This document shows, piece by piece, positions 28,934 through 37,640 of a stretch of 64,000 nucleotides of DNA. This stretch comes from Desulfomicrobium macestii. GTDB taxonomy: Bacteria > Desulfobacterota > Desulfovibrionia > Desulfovibrionales > Desulfomicrobiaceae. The number at the start of each line of letters is the position of its first letter. Within the stretch, counting starts at the first letter, position 1. The notes beneath the pieces are model-generated. The model was not told the DNA's origin and made no database searches. It worked only from the letters and a program-made list of their open reading frames with translations. The position numbers were made by a program, and so were the translations under genes. The stretch covers positions 1 through 64,000 of the forward strand of contig NZ_JADBGG010000015.1 in NCBI RefSeq assembly GCF_014873765.1. Direction: 5' to 3'.

Positions 28934-30076
28934 ATGCACAACGACCACGACACGACACCATCGCCCACGCTCATTGTGGACTCAAAGCCGGAACTTCTGA
29001 CCCTGGGCCTGCGCGGTATTCTCGACCTGCGCACGACTCCGGGAATCATGGAGAGCCTGGCGCATATCCCCAAACCCCTGCCACGGCTCATCCACGCCGA
29101 TCTGAGCGGGATCACGCGCATGGACGACTGTGGCGCGCTGGTGATTCTGCAATTGCGGCGCATGGCTGAAAAACATGGCTGCACGCTTGAGATGCTTGGC
29201 ACCCCGGGCCATGTGCAGGAACTTCTGGATTTCTTGCGTCTGGACGACCCGCCACGATCGGGCGGCGTAAAAAGAGCCAAACCCGGCATCATGGCGCGAT
29301 TTGGCATCAAGACCATCGAGGTCGCGAGCCAGGCCATGACCCACGTGTCCTTCGTGGGCGAGGTCACCGTGACGCTCCTGTCCCTGCTGCGCCATCCGGG
29401 CAGGCTGCGCCTTGGCGACGTGGTCCTCTACATGCAGCGGGTCGGCGTGGACGCGCTGCCCATTGTCGGGCTGATCAGCTTTCTTCTGGGGCTGATAATG
29501 GCCTTCATGTCCGCGGTGCAGCTCCAGCAGTTCGGGGCCAACATCTACGTGGCGTCCCTGGTGGCATTGGCCATGGTCCGCGAGCTTGGCCCCATCATGA
29601 CGGCCATCCTCGTCGCGGGGCGCTCGGGCTCGGCATTCGCCGCCGAAATCGGGACCATGAAGGTTTCCGAAGAGGTGGACGCGCTCATAACCATGGGCTT
29701 CAAGCCGGCCATGTTCCTGGTGGCGCCCAAGATCATCGCCTCGCTCCTGGTGGTGCCGCTGCTGGCCATGTACTCCAACCTGTTCGCCATCGCCGGCGGC
29801 CTGCTCATCGGCGTGACCACGCTGGACCTGACGGTGAACGCCTACATGGCCCAGACCATGAACACGCTGACCATCTTCGACATCAACTGGGGCCTCTTCA
29901 AGAGCGCCATTTTCGCCGTGCTCATCGCCACGGTGGGCTGCTTCAAGGGCTACCAGGTGCGCGGGGGAGCAGCCAGCGTTGGCCAGGCCACTACCTCGGC
30001 CGTGGTCACGGGCATCTTTCTGGTCATCCTGGTCGATTCGGTCCTGGCCGTGATCCTGAGGTACTGGCGGCCATGA
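28934..30076 (+). CDS. mlaE: Mla-type ABC permease with fused STAS domain
   Basis: The 380-residue protein combines an N-terminal STAS domain (about 10-105; DLSGITRMDDCGALVILQL), equivalent to MlaB, with an MlaE permease (about 120-380; GLISFLLGLIMAFMSAVQLQ, VRELGPIMTAILVAGRSGSA, GTMKVSEEVDALITMG). In E. coli MlaB and MlaE are separate. The complex moves phospholipids between the membranes of Gram-negative cells. It is the first gene of a four-gene operon, overlapping mlaF by four bases. Confidence 0.93.
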   Translation: MHNDHDTTPSPTLIVDSKPELLTLGLRGILDLRTTPGIMESLAHIPKPLPRLIHADLSGITRMDDCGALVILQLRRMAEKHGCTLEMLGTPGHVQELLDFLRLDDPPRSGGVKRAKPGIMARFGIKTIEVASQAMTHVSFVGEVTVTLLSLLRHPGRLRLGDVVLYMQRVGVDALPIVGLISFLLGLIMAFMSAVQLQQFGANIYVASLVALAMVRELGPIMTAILVAGRSGSAFAAEIGTMKVSEEVDALITMGFKPAMFLVAPKIIASLLVVPLLAMYSNLFAIAGGLLIGVTTLDLTVNAYMAQTMNTLTIFDINWGLFKSAIFAVLIATVGCFKGYQVRGGAASVGQATTSAVVTGIFLVILVDSVLAVILRYWRP

Positions 30077-30834
30077 CCCGAAAACCAGTCATCAGCGTGC
30101 GCGGCCTGACCATGGGCTTCGGGGAGTTGGTCATCATGCGCGACCTGGACTTCGACATAGAGGCCGGGGAAATTTTCGTCATTCTGGGCGGCAGCGGTTG
30201 CGGAAAATCCACCCTGCTCAAGCATCTGGTCGGGCTCTACAAGCCCATGAGCGGCGCGATCACCATTGCCGGGATGTCGCTTGATCCGGACAACGAGGAC
30301 AGTTTCAAGAAAATCCTGGCCCGCATCGGGGTCATGTATCAGGGCGGCGCCCTTTTTTCCTCCATGACCCTCGGTGAAAACGTGGCCCTGCCCATCACGG
30401 AATATTCGAATCTCAAGGAAGGCGCGGTGGAAGAACTGGTTCGCCTCAAGCTGCGTCAGGTCGGACTTGAAGGCTTCGAGCATCATCTGCCGGAGGAGCT
30501 CTCCGGGGGCATGAAAAAACGTGCGGCCATCGCACGGGCGCTGGCTCTCAATCCTGAAATTCTTTTCCTGGACGAACCCTCGGCGGGTCTGGACCCCATC
30601 AGCTCGGCCGAACTCGACGCGCTCATCCTGCGCCTGAACCGCACCCTGGGCACGACCTTTGTCGTCGTCACCCACGAGCTTTCCTCCATCTTCACCATTG
30701 CGAAAAGGGTCGTCATGCTCGACAAGGAAAGCAAATCCATCATCGCCGATGGCAATCCGCACGAACTCAAAGAAGCAAGCAGGCATCCCTTCGTGCGCCA
30801 GTTCTTCAACAGACAGCCGGAAATGGAGAAATAA
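30073..30834 (+). CDS. mlaF: Mla-type ABC ATPase
   Basis: The 253-residue protein has Walker A GGSGCGKST (39-47), the signature LSGGMKKRAAIARAL and Walker B EILFLDEPSAGLDP, plus the H-loop histidine in VVTHELSS. The Q-loop and the family's GVMYQGGALFSSMT segment match the Mkl/MlaF family. It powers the permease of the preceding gene; both ends overlap neighbours (ATGA at the start, one base at the end). Confidence 0.95.
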   Translation: MTRKPVISVRGLTMGFGELVIMRDLDFDIEAGEIFVILGGSGCGKSTLLKHLVGLYKPMSGAITIAGMSLDPDNEDSFKKILARIGVMYQGGALFSSMTLGENVALPITEYSNLKEGAVEELVRLKLRQVGLEGFEHHLPEELSGGMKKRAAIARALALNPEILFLDEPSAGLDPISSAELDALILRLNRTLGTTFVVVTHELSSIFTIAKRVVMLDKESKSIIADGNPHELKEASRHPFVRQFFNRQPEMEK

Positions 30835-31847
30835 TGGCTTCCGCTCGTGTCAATTTTTCCGTGGGCCTGTTCATGACCGCCGGCCTTGCCCTGGCCACAC
30901 TGGCCATCATCTGGCTGGGCATGACCTCGTTTCTGCGCCAGGGCGAACTTTTCGTGACCTATTTCGACGAGTCCGTGCAAGGCCTCGGAGTGGACTCTCC
31001 GGTCAAGTACCGGGGCGTGCCGGTGGGCCGCGTCCAGGCCATCCGCATCGCTCCCGACTATCATCTCATCGAGGTCGTCATCCTCATCGACGACGAGCAC
31101 GCGGACGACGAAAACCGTTTCGAGGACAGCGTGGCTGCCATTTCCAACGTCGGCATCACCGGAGCCATGTTCGTGGAGATCGACAAGCGTCAGCCCGCCA
31201 CGGACGGCCCGTCTCCCAAGCTCGGCTTCACCCCGGAGCATCCCGTCATCGCGTCGAGACCCTCGGACATCAAAAAGCTGTTCCGGGAAATCGACGGAAT
31301 CGCCATGAAGATCCAATCCATCGACTTCAAGGGCATCTCGGACCAGGCCATGGCCGCCTTTACCACCGTCAACACGGTCATGAACGAGGCTCAGCTCGGA
31401 GCCATCTCGACCGACATACGCACCCTGCTGGCCAGCATCAATGCGGCGGCCAATCCGAAACGGCTTGAATCCATGGCAAAAAACATGGAGCAAACCATCC
31501 TCGCGTCGCGTTCGCTGATGAACAAGGCGGCCGAGGAACTGACTCGCATGGACACCATCCTCATTCAATTCCAGTCCATGCTCGAAGCCAACCGGCCGCA
31601 TGTCGACACGGCCATGAACGCCCTGGCCTCGACGGCCCTCAAGGCCGATGTGGTCATGACCCAGAGCCACGCCACGGTGTTCCAGATGCAGGCCACCATC
31701 AAGGATCTGGAAGAGCGGCTGGCCGTCACCGCCGAGAATCTGGAACAGACGTCCAGCAACCTGAACACCCTGATCGGCAACGTCAAAGATCAGCCGGCGC
31801 AGCTCATTTTCGGACAACCAAAGGCCCCCCGCAAGGTGGAGGAGTAG
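30834..31847 (+). CDS. mlaD: MCE-family lipid-binding protein
   Basis: The 337-residue protein has one N-terminal membrane helix (about 8-30). One MCE domain follows (about 35-125; LGVDSPVKYRGVPVGRV), then a long helical periplasmic tail (about 150-330). MlaD-like proteins form a hexameric tunnel for lipids over the permease. E. coli MlaD is about 180 residues, so the long helical tail is closer to the tubular, Pqi/Yeb- or Ttg2-like versions that may span more of the periplasm. Confidence 0.92.
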   Translation: MASARVNFSVGLFMTAGLALATLAIIWLGMTSFLRQGELFVTYFDESVQGLGVDSPVKYRGVPVGRVQAIRIAPDYHLIEVVILIDDEHADDENRFEDSVAAISNVGITGAMFVEIDKRQPATDGPSPKLGFTPEHPVIASRPSDIKKLFREIDGIAMKIQSIDFKGISDQAMAAFTTVNTVMNEAQLGAISTDIRTLLASINAAANPKRLESMAKNMEQTILASRSLMNKAAEELTRMDTILIQFQSMLEANRPHVDTAMNALASTALKADVVMTQSHATVFQMQATIKDLEERLAVTAENLEQTSSNLNTLIGNVKDQPAQLIFGQPKAPRKVEE

Positions 31848-31854
31848 GAAGCCC

Positions 31855-32463
31855 ATGCCCATTCGTTATTTTCTTCCGTTCATCCTGATGCTCGCCCTGG
31901 CCGGATGCGGGGCGACCCGGACCACGGCGCCGGACGTGCGCTACTACACCCTGGAATACGAAAGCCCGGCGCTTCCCGGAACACAGGCCAAGGCCGTCAT
32001 CGTGCTGAACCGTTTCGGAGTGGCCCCGGAGTTCAACACCGGCAAGATCGTCTATCGGGATCTGTCCTTTGGTCGGCAGGAATATGCCTATCACCAGTGG
32101 CGCGCGACGCCGCAGGCCCTGGTGGCCGACTATCTGCGCCGCGACATGCAGCAAAGCGGCCTCTTTCTGGCCGTGAGCCGGGCCGGCTCATCCATGTCCG
32201 CCACGCACCAGCTTGAAGGGATGATCGAGGAATGGTTGGAGGTGGATGCAGAAGACCACTGGCTGGCCACCGCCGGCCTGACCGTGACCCTGCTCGACCT
32301 GCGCGCCCGCGCAATATCGGACCAGGTTCTCTTCCAGCGCACCTACCGCGAGTCCGAGCCCGCCGCCAAAAAAAATCCCGGCTCGGTGGTCGAAGCCATG
32401 AGCCGGGTCATGCGCAAACTGTCGGAGAGGATCATCGCCGACGTGCATGCTGCAGTGAAGTAA
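31855..32463 (+). CDS. ABC-type transport auxiliary lipoprotein (PqiC/LptE-like)
   Basis: The 202-residue protein has a lipoprotein signal with a near-perfect lipobox LAGC (about 15-18). An ABC-type transport auxiliary domain follows (about 25-195; VRYYTLEYESPALPG), as in PqiC. It is seven bases after mlaD, so it is the fourth operon member and probably the outer-membrane anchor of the tunnel. The stop is immediately followed by the 121-bp tandem repeats. Confidence 0.88.
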   Translation: MPIRYFLPFILMLALAGCGATRTTAPDVRYYTLEYESPALPGTQAKAVIVLNRFGVAPEFNTGKIVYRDLSFGRQEYAYHQWRATPQALVADYLRRDMQQSGLFLAVSRAGSSMSATHQLEGMIEEWLEVDAEDHWLATAGLTVTLLDLRARAISDQVLFQRTYRESEPAAKKNPGSVVEAMSRVMRKLSERIIADVHAAVK

Positions 32464-32466
32464 AGG

Positions 32467-32717
32467 AAGGTAGACGGTTCAAAAAGGTTCGAGGGCAAGG
32501 AGCAAGAAAAAGCCGGGGCCGATGCGTATTCTTCAATACGTGAGGGTCCGGATTTTTCGCAGCGACGCAGCCATCGGGCCTTTTTCAAAGGTAGACGGTT
32601 CAAAAAGGTTCGAGGGCAAGAAGCAATAAAAAGCCGGGGCCGATGCGTATTCTTCAATACGTGAGGGTCCGGATTTTTCGCAGCGACGCAGCCATCGGGC
32701 CTTTTTCAACCGTCTAG
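32467..32717. repeat. Tandem 121-bp intergenic elements with TAGACGGTT ends
   Basis: Two nearly identical copies lie head to tail at 32467-32587 and 32588-32717 (period 121; the second adds its full right end). The left end is TAGACGGTTCAAAAAGG and the right end CCTTTTTCAACCGTCTA, inverted repeats with one mismatch. The core has an internal stem (AAAAAGCCGG...CCGGATTTTT) with a central GTATTCTTCAATAC hairpin. Its architecture resembles the longer family at 34840, 35475 and 38814. The right-end CTAG supplies the stop codon TAG of the convergent LOG gene. Confidence 0.9.
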
Positions 32718-33613
32718 GGTTTGCCGTCCGTGGTCAGGCCATTGCTGGCCTTGATGATATCCCAGGCCTCATCCGCCGTACTGACATACTGAAAGAGGTT
32801 CAGATCTTCGGGGTTGATGGTGCCTTCTTCGACCAGGGCCTCGAAGTTGATGACCTTGTGCCAGAAGCGGCGGCCGAAAAGCAGCACCGGGATGGGTTTG
32901 ACCTTGCGGGTCTGGATCAGGGTCAGGGCCTCGAAGAGTTCGTCCATGGTGCCGAAGCCGCCGGGAAAGGCCACCAGGGCCTTGGCCCGCATGAGCAGGT
33001 GCATCTTGCGGATGGCGAAGTAGTGGAACTGAAAGCTCAGTTCCGGGGTGATGTAGGGGTTGGGCTCCTGCTCGAAGGGGAGCACGATGTTCATGCCGAT
33101 GCTCTTGGCGCCGACGTCGTGCGCGCCCCGGTTGGCCGCGCCCATGATCCCGAAGCCGCCGCCGGTGATGACCACGTGCTTGTACTGCGCCACGTTCTCG
33201 GAAATGAGGCGCCCGAGCTTTCGCGCCTCCTCGTAGTAGCGGCTGTTGGCCACGGCCGTGCGGGCCTTGGCCAGTTCGCTGCGCAGCAGGACGTCCTCGG
33301 GGTTTTTCTTGAGCCCCTCCAGCACCTTTTCCAGACGGACGGCGGCCGTCTCCGCATCCATGGTACGGGCGCTGCCATAAATGACGACGGTGGATTCGAT
33401 CTGCTGCTCCTGCAGGGTCAGCTCGGGCTTCAAGAGCTCCAGCTGCAGGCGCACGGGCCGAAGCTCTTCGCGCAGCAGAAAATCCTGATCCTGAAAGGCC
33501 AGGCGATAGGACGCGGACTGGCACTGGGGAGTGTCGACATGACGCTTGGCGGCCTGGGCGTCTTCATTGGCCGAGGGAAAAACACCGAAACGGCGGGTTC
33601 GCTTGTTGGTCAT
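32714..33613 (-). CDS. LOG-family phosphoribohydrolase-like protein
   Basis: The 299-residue protein has the LOG fold with the diagnostic PGGFGTMDE motif and VITGGGFGIMGAANRGAHD. LOG enzymes release free cytokinin-like bases from nucleoside monophosphates, or cleave nucleotides more generally. Its N-terminus is about 85 residues longer than minimal LOGs, ahead of the ESTVVIYGSARTMDAE segment. Residues 44-81 form a helical extension. The stop codon lies within the end of the neighbouring repeat, so the last residues (TTDGKP) abut the repeat end. The RidA gene follows upstream on the same strand. Confidence 0.9.
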   Translation of the reverse strand: MTNKRTRRFGVFPSANEDAQAAKRHVDTPQCQSASYRLAFQDQDFLLREELRPVRLQLELLKPELTLQEQQIESTVVIYGSARTMDAETAAVRLEKVLEGLKKNPEDVLLRSELAKARTAVANSRYYEEARKLGRLISENVAQYKHVVITGGGFGIMGAANRGAHDVGAKSIGMNIVLPFEQEPNPYITPELSFQFHYFAIRKMHLLMRAKALVAFPGGFGTMDELFEALTLIQTRKVKPIPVLLFGRRFWHKVINFEALVEEGTINPEDLNLFQYVSTADEAWDIIKASNGLTTDGKP

Positions 33614-33622
33614 GAAAATTCC

Positions 33623-34012
33623 TTATTGGCGGGCAAGGGCCACGCACTTTACTTCAACAACTCCGCCCAGCGGCAGACCCGAGACCTGCACGGCGGCGCG
33701 GGCAGGCCGGTGTCCGGCCATGAATCCGTCGTAGATGCCGTTGAAGAGTTTGAAATTGGCAAGATCGGTCACGAACACGTCCACACTGACGATATCCGTC
33801 ACGGCGCATCCGGCCTCGGCCAGGATGGCGCCCATGTTGGCCAGGGCCTGCCGGGCCTGGGCCTCGAAGTCCGCACCGGCAAACTGGCCGGTGGCCGGAA
33901 CCAGCCCAAGCTGTCCGCTGACGTACAAAAAGCCCCCGGCGCGCACGGCCTGGGAATAAGGGCCGACGGCGGCCGGAGCCTTTTCCGTGGCGATGAAATC
34001 AAGTTTCTGCAT
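33623..34012 (-). CDS. ridA: RidA family enamine/imine deaminase
   Basis: The 129-residue protein shows the RidA signature (GPYSQAVRAGGFLYVSGQLG) and the catalytic-arginine region (HRPARAAVQVSGLPLGGVVE). RidA hydrolyses reactive 2-aminoacrylate to pyruvate. ATG 34012 follows GGAGGGTGT; a longer frame has no ribosome-binding site. It lies 9 bases upstream of the LOG gene on the same strand. Confidence 0.93.
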   Translation of the reverse strand: MQKLDFIATEKAPAAVGPYSQAVRAGGFLYVSGQLGLVPATGQFAGADFEAQARQALANMGAILAEAGCAVTDIVSVDVFVTDLANFKLFNGIYDGFMAGHRPARAAVQVSGLPLGGVVEVKCVALARQ

Positions 34013-34023
34013 ACACCCTCCAT

Positions 34024-34050
34024 AAAAAGAACGGCCCTCGCGGGCCGTTC
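34024..34050 (-). terminator. Terminator after the CMD-family gene
   Basis: On the minus strand AACGGCCC-GCGA-GGGCCGTT is a perfect eight-base stem followed by CTTTTT. It lies between the carboxymuconolactone-decarboxylase-like gene and ridA, so ridA-LOG probably has its own promoter or relies on read-through. Confidence 0.8.
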
Positions 34051-34078
34051 CATCATACCGCATTGTGATTGAAAATCC

Positions 34079-34390
34079 CTAATCCAGAACCTTTTCAAGC
34101 CAATCCAGAGCCGCCGCGACCGTAGGAAATCCGATGGTGCTGGTCAAGAGAATGACGGCATGCCTGATTTCCTCGGGTGTGGCTCCGGCCTGAAGCGCCC
34201 GACGGCCATGGCTGCGCACCGCGCCTTCCGAGCGCAGGGCCGCTGAAGCGCCGAGCTGCACAAGGTGCATTTCCTTTTCGCTCAAAGGTCCGGCCCCCTG
34301 CGCTGCCTTGCCCAAGGCTTCGGCCGAGGCAATGAGATCCGGATACATTTCCTGTAATTTCTGGTAGTGTTTCGGCTTGCCAGTGCTCAT
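34079..34390 (-). CDS. Carboxymuconolactone decarboxylase family protein
   Basis: The 103-residue protein matches the CMD/AhpD-like fold (LVQLGASAALRSEGAVRSHG, then RRALQAGATPEEIRHAVILL). The CxxC pair of AhpD is absent: the spot reads EGAVRSHGRRA. It is therefore not a thiol peroxidase partner and its role is unknown. The start is preceded by GGAGATGAATC. It diverges from the NifX-like gene at 34490. Confidence 0.85.
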   Translation of the reverse strand: MSTGKPKHYQKLQEMYPDLIASAEALGKAAQGAGPLSEKEMHLVQLGASAALRSEGAVRSHGRRALQAGATPEEIRHAVILLTSTIGFPTVAAALDWLEKVLD

Positions 34391-34489
34391 GATTCATCTC
34401 CTTCGCGTAAGAGTGTGCCGGGTCCTTTGTTGACGCGGACATGATTCGATCATAGGGGCAACTGGACCTGAAAAACAAGGAGTTTTCCC

Positions 34490-34843
34490 ATGAAAGTCGC
34501 CATACCCACTATCGGAACGCGCGTTGATGAGCATTTCGGCCATGCCCGCACCTTCACCATCCTCACTCTGGACGATTCCGGCCAAATCGTCGAAAATGAG
34601 TCCTTTCTTCCGCCTTCGGGCTGCGGATGCAAGTCCACCGTGGGCGTGACCATGCAGGCCAAGGGCGTGTCCGTCATGCTTGTGGGCAACATCGGCCAGG
34701 GCGCCATCAACAAGATGGCCGAACATGGCATAAAGGTGATCCGCGGCTGCGAAGGCGAAATCCTCGATGTGCTCAAAAGCTGGACCGACGGAGACATTGA
34801 GGACAAGAACATTCTCTGCAATCACGAAGGCTGCACGCACTAG
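34490..34843 (+). CDS. NifX/NifB-type dinitrogenase cofactor-binding domain protein
   Basis: The 117-residue protein has the NifX/NafY fold (KVAIPTIGTRVDEHFGHART) and a Cys-rich segment (PSGCGCKS), ending in a Cys/His-rich tail (NILCNHEGCTH). Such proteins in non-nitrogen-fixing sulfate reducers (MTH1175-like) probably carry Fe-S or Mo-Fe clusters or assist their assembly. The TAG stop is the first triplet of repeat copy B. Confidence 0.88.
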   Translation: MKVAIPTIGTRVDEHFGHARTFTILTLDDSGQIVENESFLPPSGCGCKSTVGVTMQAKGVSVMLVGNIGQGAINKMAEHGIKVIRGCEGEILDVLKSWTDGDIEDKNILCNHEGCTH

Positions 34844-34998
34844 CTGCCTGTTGAAAAACTCGAAATTCGCAGGCCGTTCAAAAATGGTGAGATGCAAGGA
34901 TGCGAAAAAAGCCAGGGCGCGCAGTGTATAGCGCATACATAAGCGGTCTGGCTTTTTTCGCTGACGCAGCAGATCGCCGTTTTTCAACGGCCTGCTAG
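34840..34998 (+). repeat. Intergenic palindromic element, copy B
   Basis: A 159-bp element reaches from the TAG stop of the NifX-like gene (CTAG at 34840-34843) to CTAG at 34995-34998, 10 bases before the next ATG. Ends CTAGCTGCC(T)GTTGAAAAAC and GTTTTTCAACGGCCTGCTAG are inverted repeats. The middle has a strong stem (GAAAAAAGCCAG...CTGGCTTTTTTC) with an inner CATACATAAGCG part. It fills the whole gene gap. Confidence 0.92.
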
Positions 34999-35007
34999 GA
35001 GATAATC

Positions 35008-35478
35008 ATGGAATGCCCCTGCCACTCGGGACGTGAATTCGAAGAATGCTGCGGTCCGATCATTGCCGGCGAAGTCCCGGCGTCCAGCCCCGAAGCCTTG
35101 ATGCGCTCGCGCTACACCGCCTTTTGCCGGGACGAGATGGACTATCTTCAGGGCTCCTTGGTCGAGGAGCACCGCTCGGAGTTCAATGCCGACGACGTGA
35201 GGCGCTGGAACAAGGAAACGGACTGGCTGAATCTGGAAATCCTGGAAACCGACACGGACGGGGACACGGGCATGGTCCTTTTCCGGGTGAGCTTTCGGCA
35301 CAAGGGCGGCACGCAGAGCCTGACCGAGCGCAGCCGCTTTGTGCGCCGCGATGGGCGCTGGCACTACCTCGAAGGCGAATATGAGACCGAGACGGTCCGC
35401 CATGAAAGCCCCAAGGTCGGCCGTAACGACCCCTGCCTTTGCGGCAGCGGCAAGAAATTCAAGAAGTGCTGCGGCTAG
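35008..35478 (+). CDS. YchJ-like SEC-C motif protein
   Basis: The 156-residue protein follows the YchJ (UPF0225) layout: an N-terminal SEC-C zinc motif ([14 protein letters not shown]), a NTF2-like middle (about 25-130) and a second SEC-C motif at the C-terminus ([18 protein letters not shown]). SEC-C motifs bind zinc and contact ribosome-associated proteins. The ribosome-binding AGGAG is part of the repeat's CTAGGAG end, and the TAG stop is the first triplet of copy C. Confidence 0.88.
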   Translation: MECPCHSGREFEECCGPIIAGEVPASSPEALMRSRYTAFCRDEMDYLQGSLVEEHRSEFNADDVRRWNKETDWLNLEILETDTDGDTGMVLFRVSFRHKGGTQSLTERSRFVRRDGRWHYLEGEYETETVRHESPKVGRNDPCLCGSGKKFKKCCG

Positions 35479-35630
35479 CAGGCTGCTTAAAAACGGCGAT
35501 CTGCTGCGTCAGCGAAAAAAACCAGACCGCTTATGTATGCGCATGACTGCGCGTCCTGTTTTTTTCGCTTCCTTGCATCTCACCATTTTTGAAACGCCTT
35601 CGAATTCTTGATTTTTTTACAGTCAGCTAG
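35475..35630 (-). repeat. Intergenic palindromic element, copy C (inverted)
   Basis: A 156-bp element in opposite orientation to copies B and D. It runs from CTAG at 35475 (containing the TAG stop of the YchJ-like gene) to CTAG at 35627, seven bases before the DUF401 ATG. Shared segments with copies B and D, read in reverse, include CGGCGATCTGCTGCGTCAGC and TGCATCTCACCATTTTTGAA. Confidence 0.92.
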
Positions 35631-35636
35631 GACCCA

Positions 35637-36899
35637 ATGACCGCAATTCTATCCATCGTCTTCGTCTTCGCCGTCATGCTGACGGGAATCCGCCTCAAAC
35701 TGGGCCTTGGCCTCTCCATCCTGGCGGGCAGCCTCGTGCTGGCGCTGCTCTTCGGCCTCTCGCCCCTGGCCTGGCTTGGGGCCATTCCGGATGCGCTGCT
35801 GACCGAAGAGACCTTTGTGCTCTGTGCCATCATCGCCGTCATTCTGGCCTTCAGCGCCCTGTATTCTGCTTCCGGCCAATCGGAGCGGTTCATGCGCGCC
35901 ATCCGCGCCCAAATCCGCTCCCGCTCGCTGCTGCTGGTCTTTTTTCCGGCGCTGATCGGCCTCTTGCCCATGCCCGGCGGGGCCATCTTTTCCGCGCCCA
36001 TGGTCGAAAAGGCGGCCTCGGAGCTGGCCATTCCCCAAAGGGACCAGGCCCTCATCAACTACTGGTTCCGGCACATCTGGGAGCTGGCCTGGCCCCTGTA
36101 TCCGGGCCTGATCCTGGCCTCCTCCCTGGCGCACATCCCGGTGACAGGGATCGTCGCGCTGTTGTGGGCAGGCCCTCTGGTGGCCATCGGTTTGGGCTGG
36201 CTCCTGATCCTGCGCCCGGCCCTGAAGAACGCGCCCCGTCTGCCGGCCATCGCGGCCAAGTCCCGCAATGGCCGGGACTGGCTCGGGGGCCTGCCGCTCT
36301 TCACGGCCATAGTCGGATCCATCGGCGGCGAATGGCTTTGCGCCGTGCTCTGGCCGGGCAGACCCATGGAATACGGGGTCATCGCGGCCCTGATCCTGGC
36401 CTCCGGGGTCAGCCTGTTCATGGCCCAGGCCAAATGGACGGCGGTGCTACGGGAGGCGGGCAAGGACAACACCCTGGCTCTTCTGGCCGTGGTCGGCGCC
36501 ATCTTCATCTTCAAGGAAATCCTGCACCAGGGCCACGTCGTCGATGTCCTGGCGCAGACCCTCGGCGGAGGCGGCGCGATCTACGTCATGGCCATCGTCC
36601 TGCCCTTTCTGGTGGGCTTTGTGGCCGGTCTGACCGTCGCCTTTGTGGGCGCGACCTTCCCGCTGCTCTTCGGACTCGCCCATTCCTCAGGCCAGCCCCA
36701 TCTCATCCCGGTGATCCTGAGCCTTGGGATGTACGCCGGATACGCGGGCATCATGTCCTCGCCCATGCACATCTGCTACCTGATGACCTGCAACTACTTC
36801 CATCAGGATCCGGGCAAGCTCCTGCCGCGCATCCTCGTGCCCGGCCTGCTGCTCATTCCGGCGGGCGTGGTCGTGACCTTCCTCATGGTTCCGCGCTAG
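35637..36899 (+). CDS. DUF401-family multi-pass membrane protein
   Basis: The 420-residue protein has about twelve hydrophobic segments and the DUF401 character (LLPMPGGAIFSAPMVEKAAS, then NYWFRHIWELAWPLYPG). DUF401 proteins look like secondary transporters, but their substrates are unknown. The repeat copy C ends just before the weak AGGA site. The start is at ATG 35637 (MTAILSIVFV). It precedes a Phd/RelE pair but is not tightly coupled to it. Confidence 0.85.
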   Translation: MTAILSIVFVFAVMLTGIRLKLGLGLSILAGSLVLALLFGLSPLAWLGAIPDALLTEETFVLCAIIAVILAFSALYSASGQSERFMRAIRAQIRSRSLLLVFFPALIGLLPMPGGAIFSAPMVEKAASELAIPQRDQALINYWFRHIWELAWPLYPGLILASSLAHIPVTGIVALLWAGPLVAIGLGWLLILRPALKNAPRLPAIAAKSRNGRDWLGGLPLFTAIVGSIGGEWLCAVLWPGRPMEYGVIAALILASGVSLFMAQAKWTAVLREAGKDNTLALLAVVGAIFIFKEILHQGHVVDVLAQTLGGGGAIYVMAIVLPFLVGFVAGLTVAFVGATFPLLFGLAHSSGQPHLIPVILSLGMYAGYAGIMSSPMHICYLMTCNYFHQDPGKLLPRILVPGLLLIPAGVVVTFLMVPR

Positions 36900-36997
36900 C
36901 GAGAGCCCCAAACTTCTGGAGCGTCCGAAATACGAAGGCGCCACGTCTTGACTTCCGGTCCGAATATGGCACTCTTTACAGACCGGAGGAAACCAGC

Positions 36998-37279
36998 ATG
37001 AACATCACCAGCGACATCAAGCCCGTGACCTATCTGAAGTCTCGGGCGGCCGAGCTTCTCAATCAGATCAATGAGACGCATCGACCCGTGATCATAACCC
37101 AAAATGGCGAACCGCGAGCCGTATTGCAGGACCCGAAGAGTTACGAGAACATGCGCAACGCCATCGGCCTGCTCAAACTCATCTCAGCCGGTGAAACCGA
37201 CGTCAGGGAAGGACGCGTGGTGGGGCACGACGATGTTTTCGACACGCTTGAAGACGACTTGAAGGCAGCCATGAAATGA
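36998..37279 (+). CDS. Phd/YefM-type antitoxin
   Basis: The 93-residue protein begins with a Phd/YefM DNA-binding fold (VTYLKSRAAELLNQINETHR, VIITQNGEPRAVLQDPKSYE) and a C-terminal tail that should wrap the toxin. The ATG at 36998 follows ACCGGAGGAAACCAGC. Longer frames starting in the DUF401 gene are rejected. It overlaps the toxin by four bases (ATGA), the usual translational coupling. Confidence 0.9.
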   Translation: MNITSDIKPVTYLKSRAAELLNQINETHRPVIITQNGEPRAVLQDPKSYENMRNAIGLLKLISAGETDVREGRVVGHDDVFDTLEDDLKAAMK

Positions 37280-37602
37280 ACAAGACGCATCACGTCGTCT
37301 GGGCCGCCGTGGCCCGCAACGATCTCAAGCAGATCATCGACCATATCGCCCAGGGCAGCCCAGACGATGCGCTGCACATTCTTCACAAGATCAGACAGCG
37401 GGCAGCGGAACTTAAAGCCATGCCGGATCAAGGCAGGATCGTTCCGGAATTGAAAGAACAGGGCATACAGACGTACCGCGAACTCATCGTCGCCCCGTGG
37501 AGAATCGTCTACAGGGTCTCGGACACAACGGTTTTTATTTTGTCAGTCATCGATTCGAGGCGTAATGTCGAAGACATTCTGCTCGACAGGCTCATCAAAT
37601 AG
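37276..37602 (+). CDS. RelE/ParE-family toxin
   Basis: The 108-residue protein has the RelE/ParE fold (VAWNDLKQIIDHI-like N-terminal helices, then YRELIVAPWRIVYRVSDTTV and an Arg-rich end). RelE members cut mRNA at the ribosome and ParE members attack gyrase. The sequence does not decide which. Together with the preceding gene it forms a complete toxin-antitoxin pair. Confidence 0.88.
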   Translation: MNKTHHVVWAAVARNDLKQIIDHIAQGSPDDALHILHKIRQRAAELKAMPDQGRIVPELKEQGIQTYRELIVAPWRIVYRVSDTTVFILSVIDSRRNVEDILLDRLIK

Positions 37603-37640
37603 CACAGCACGACACCAGCTTGTCCTGAGCGCTCCGCCCC

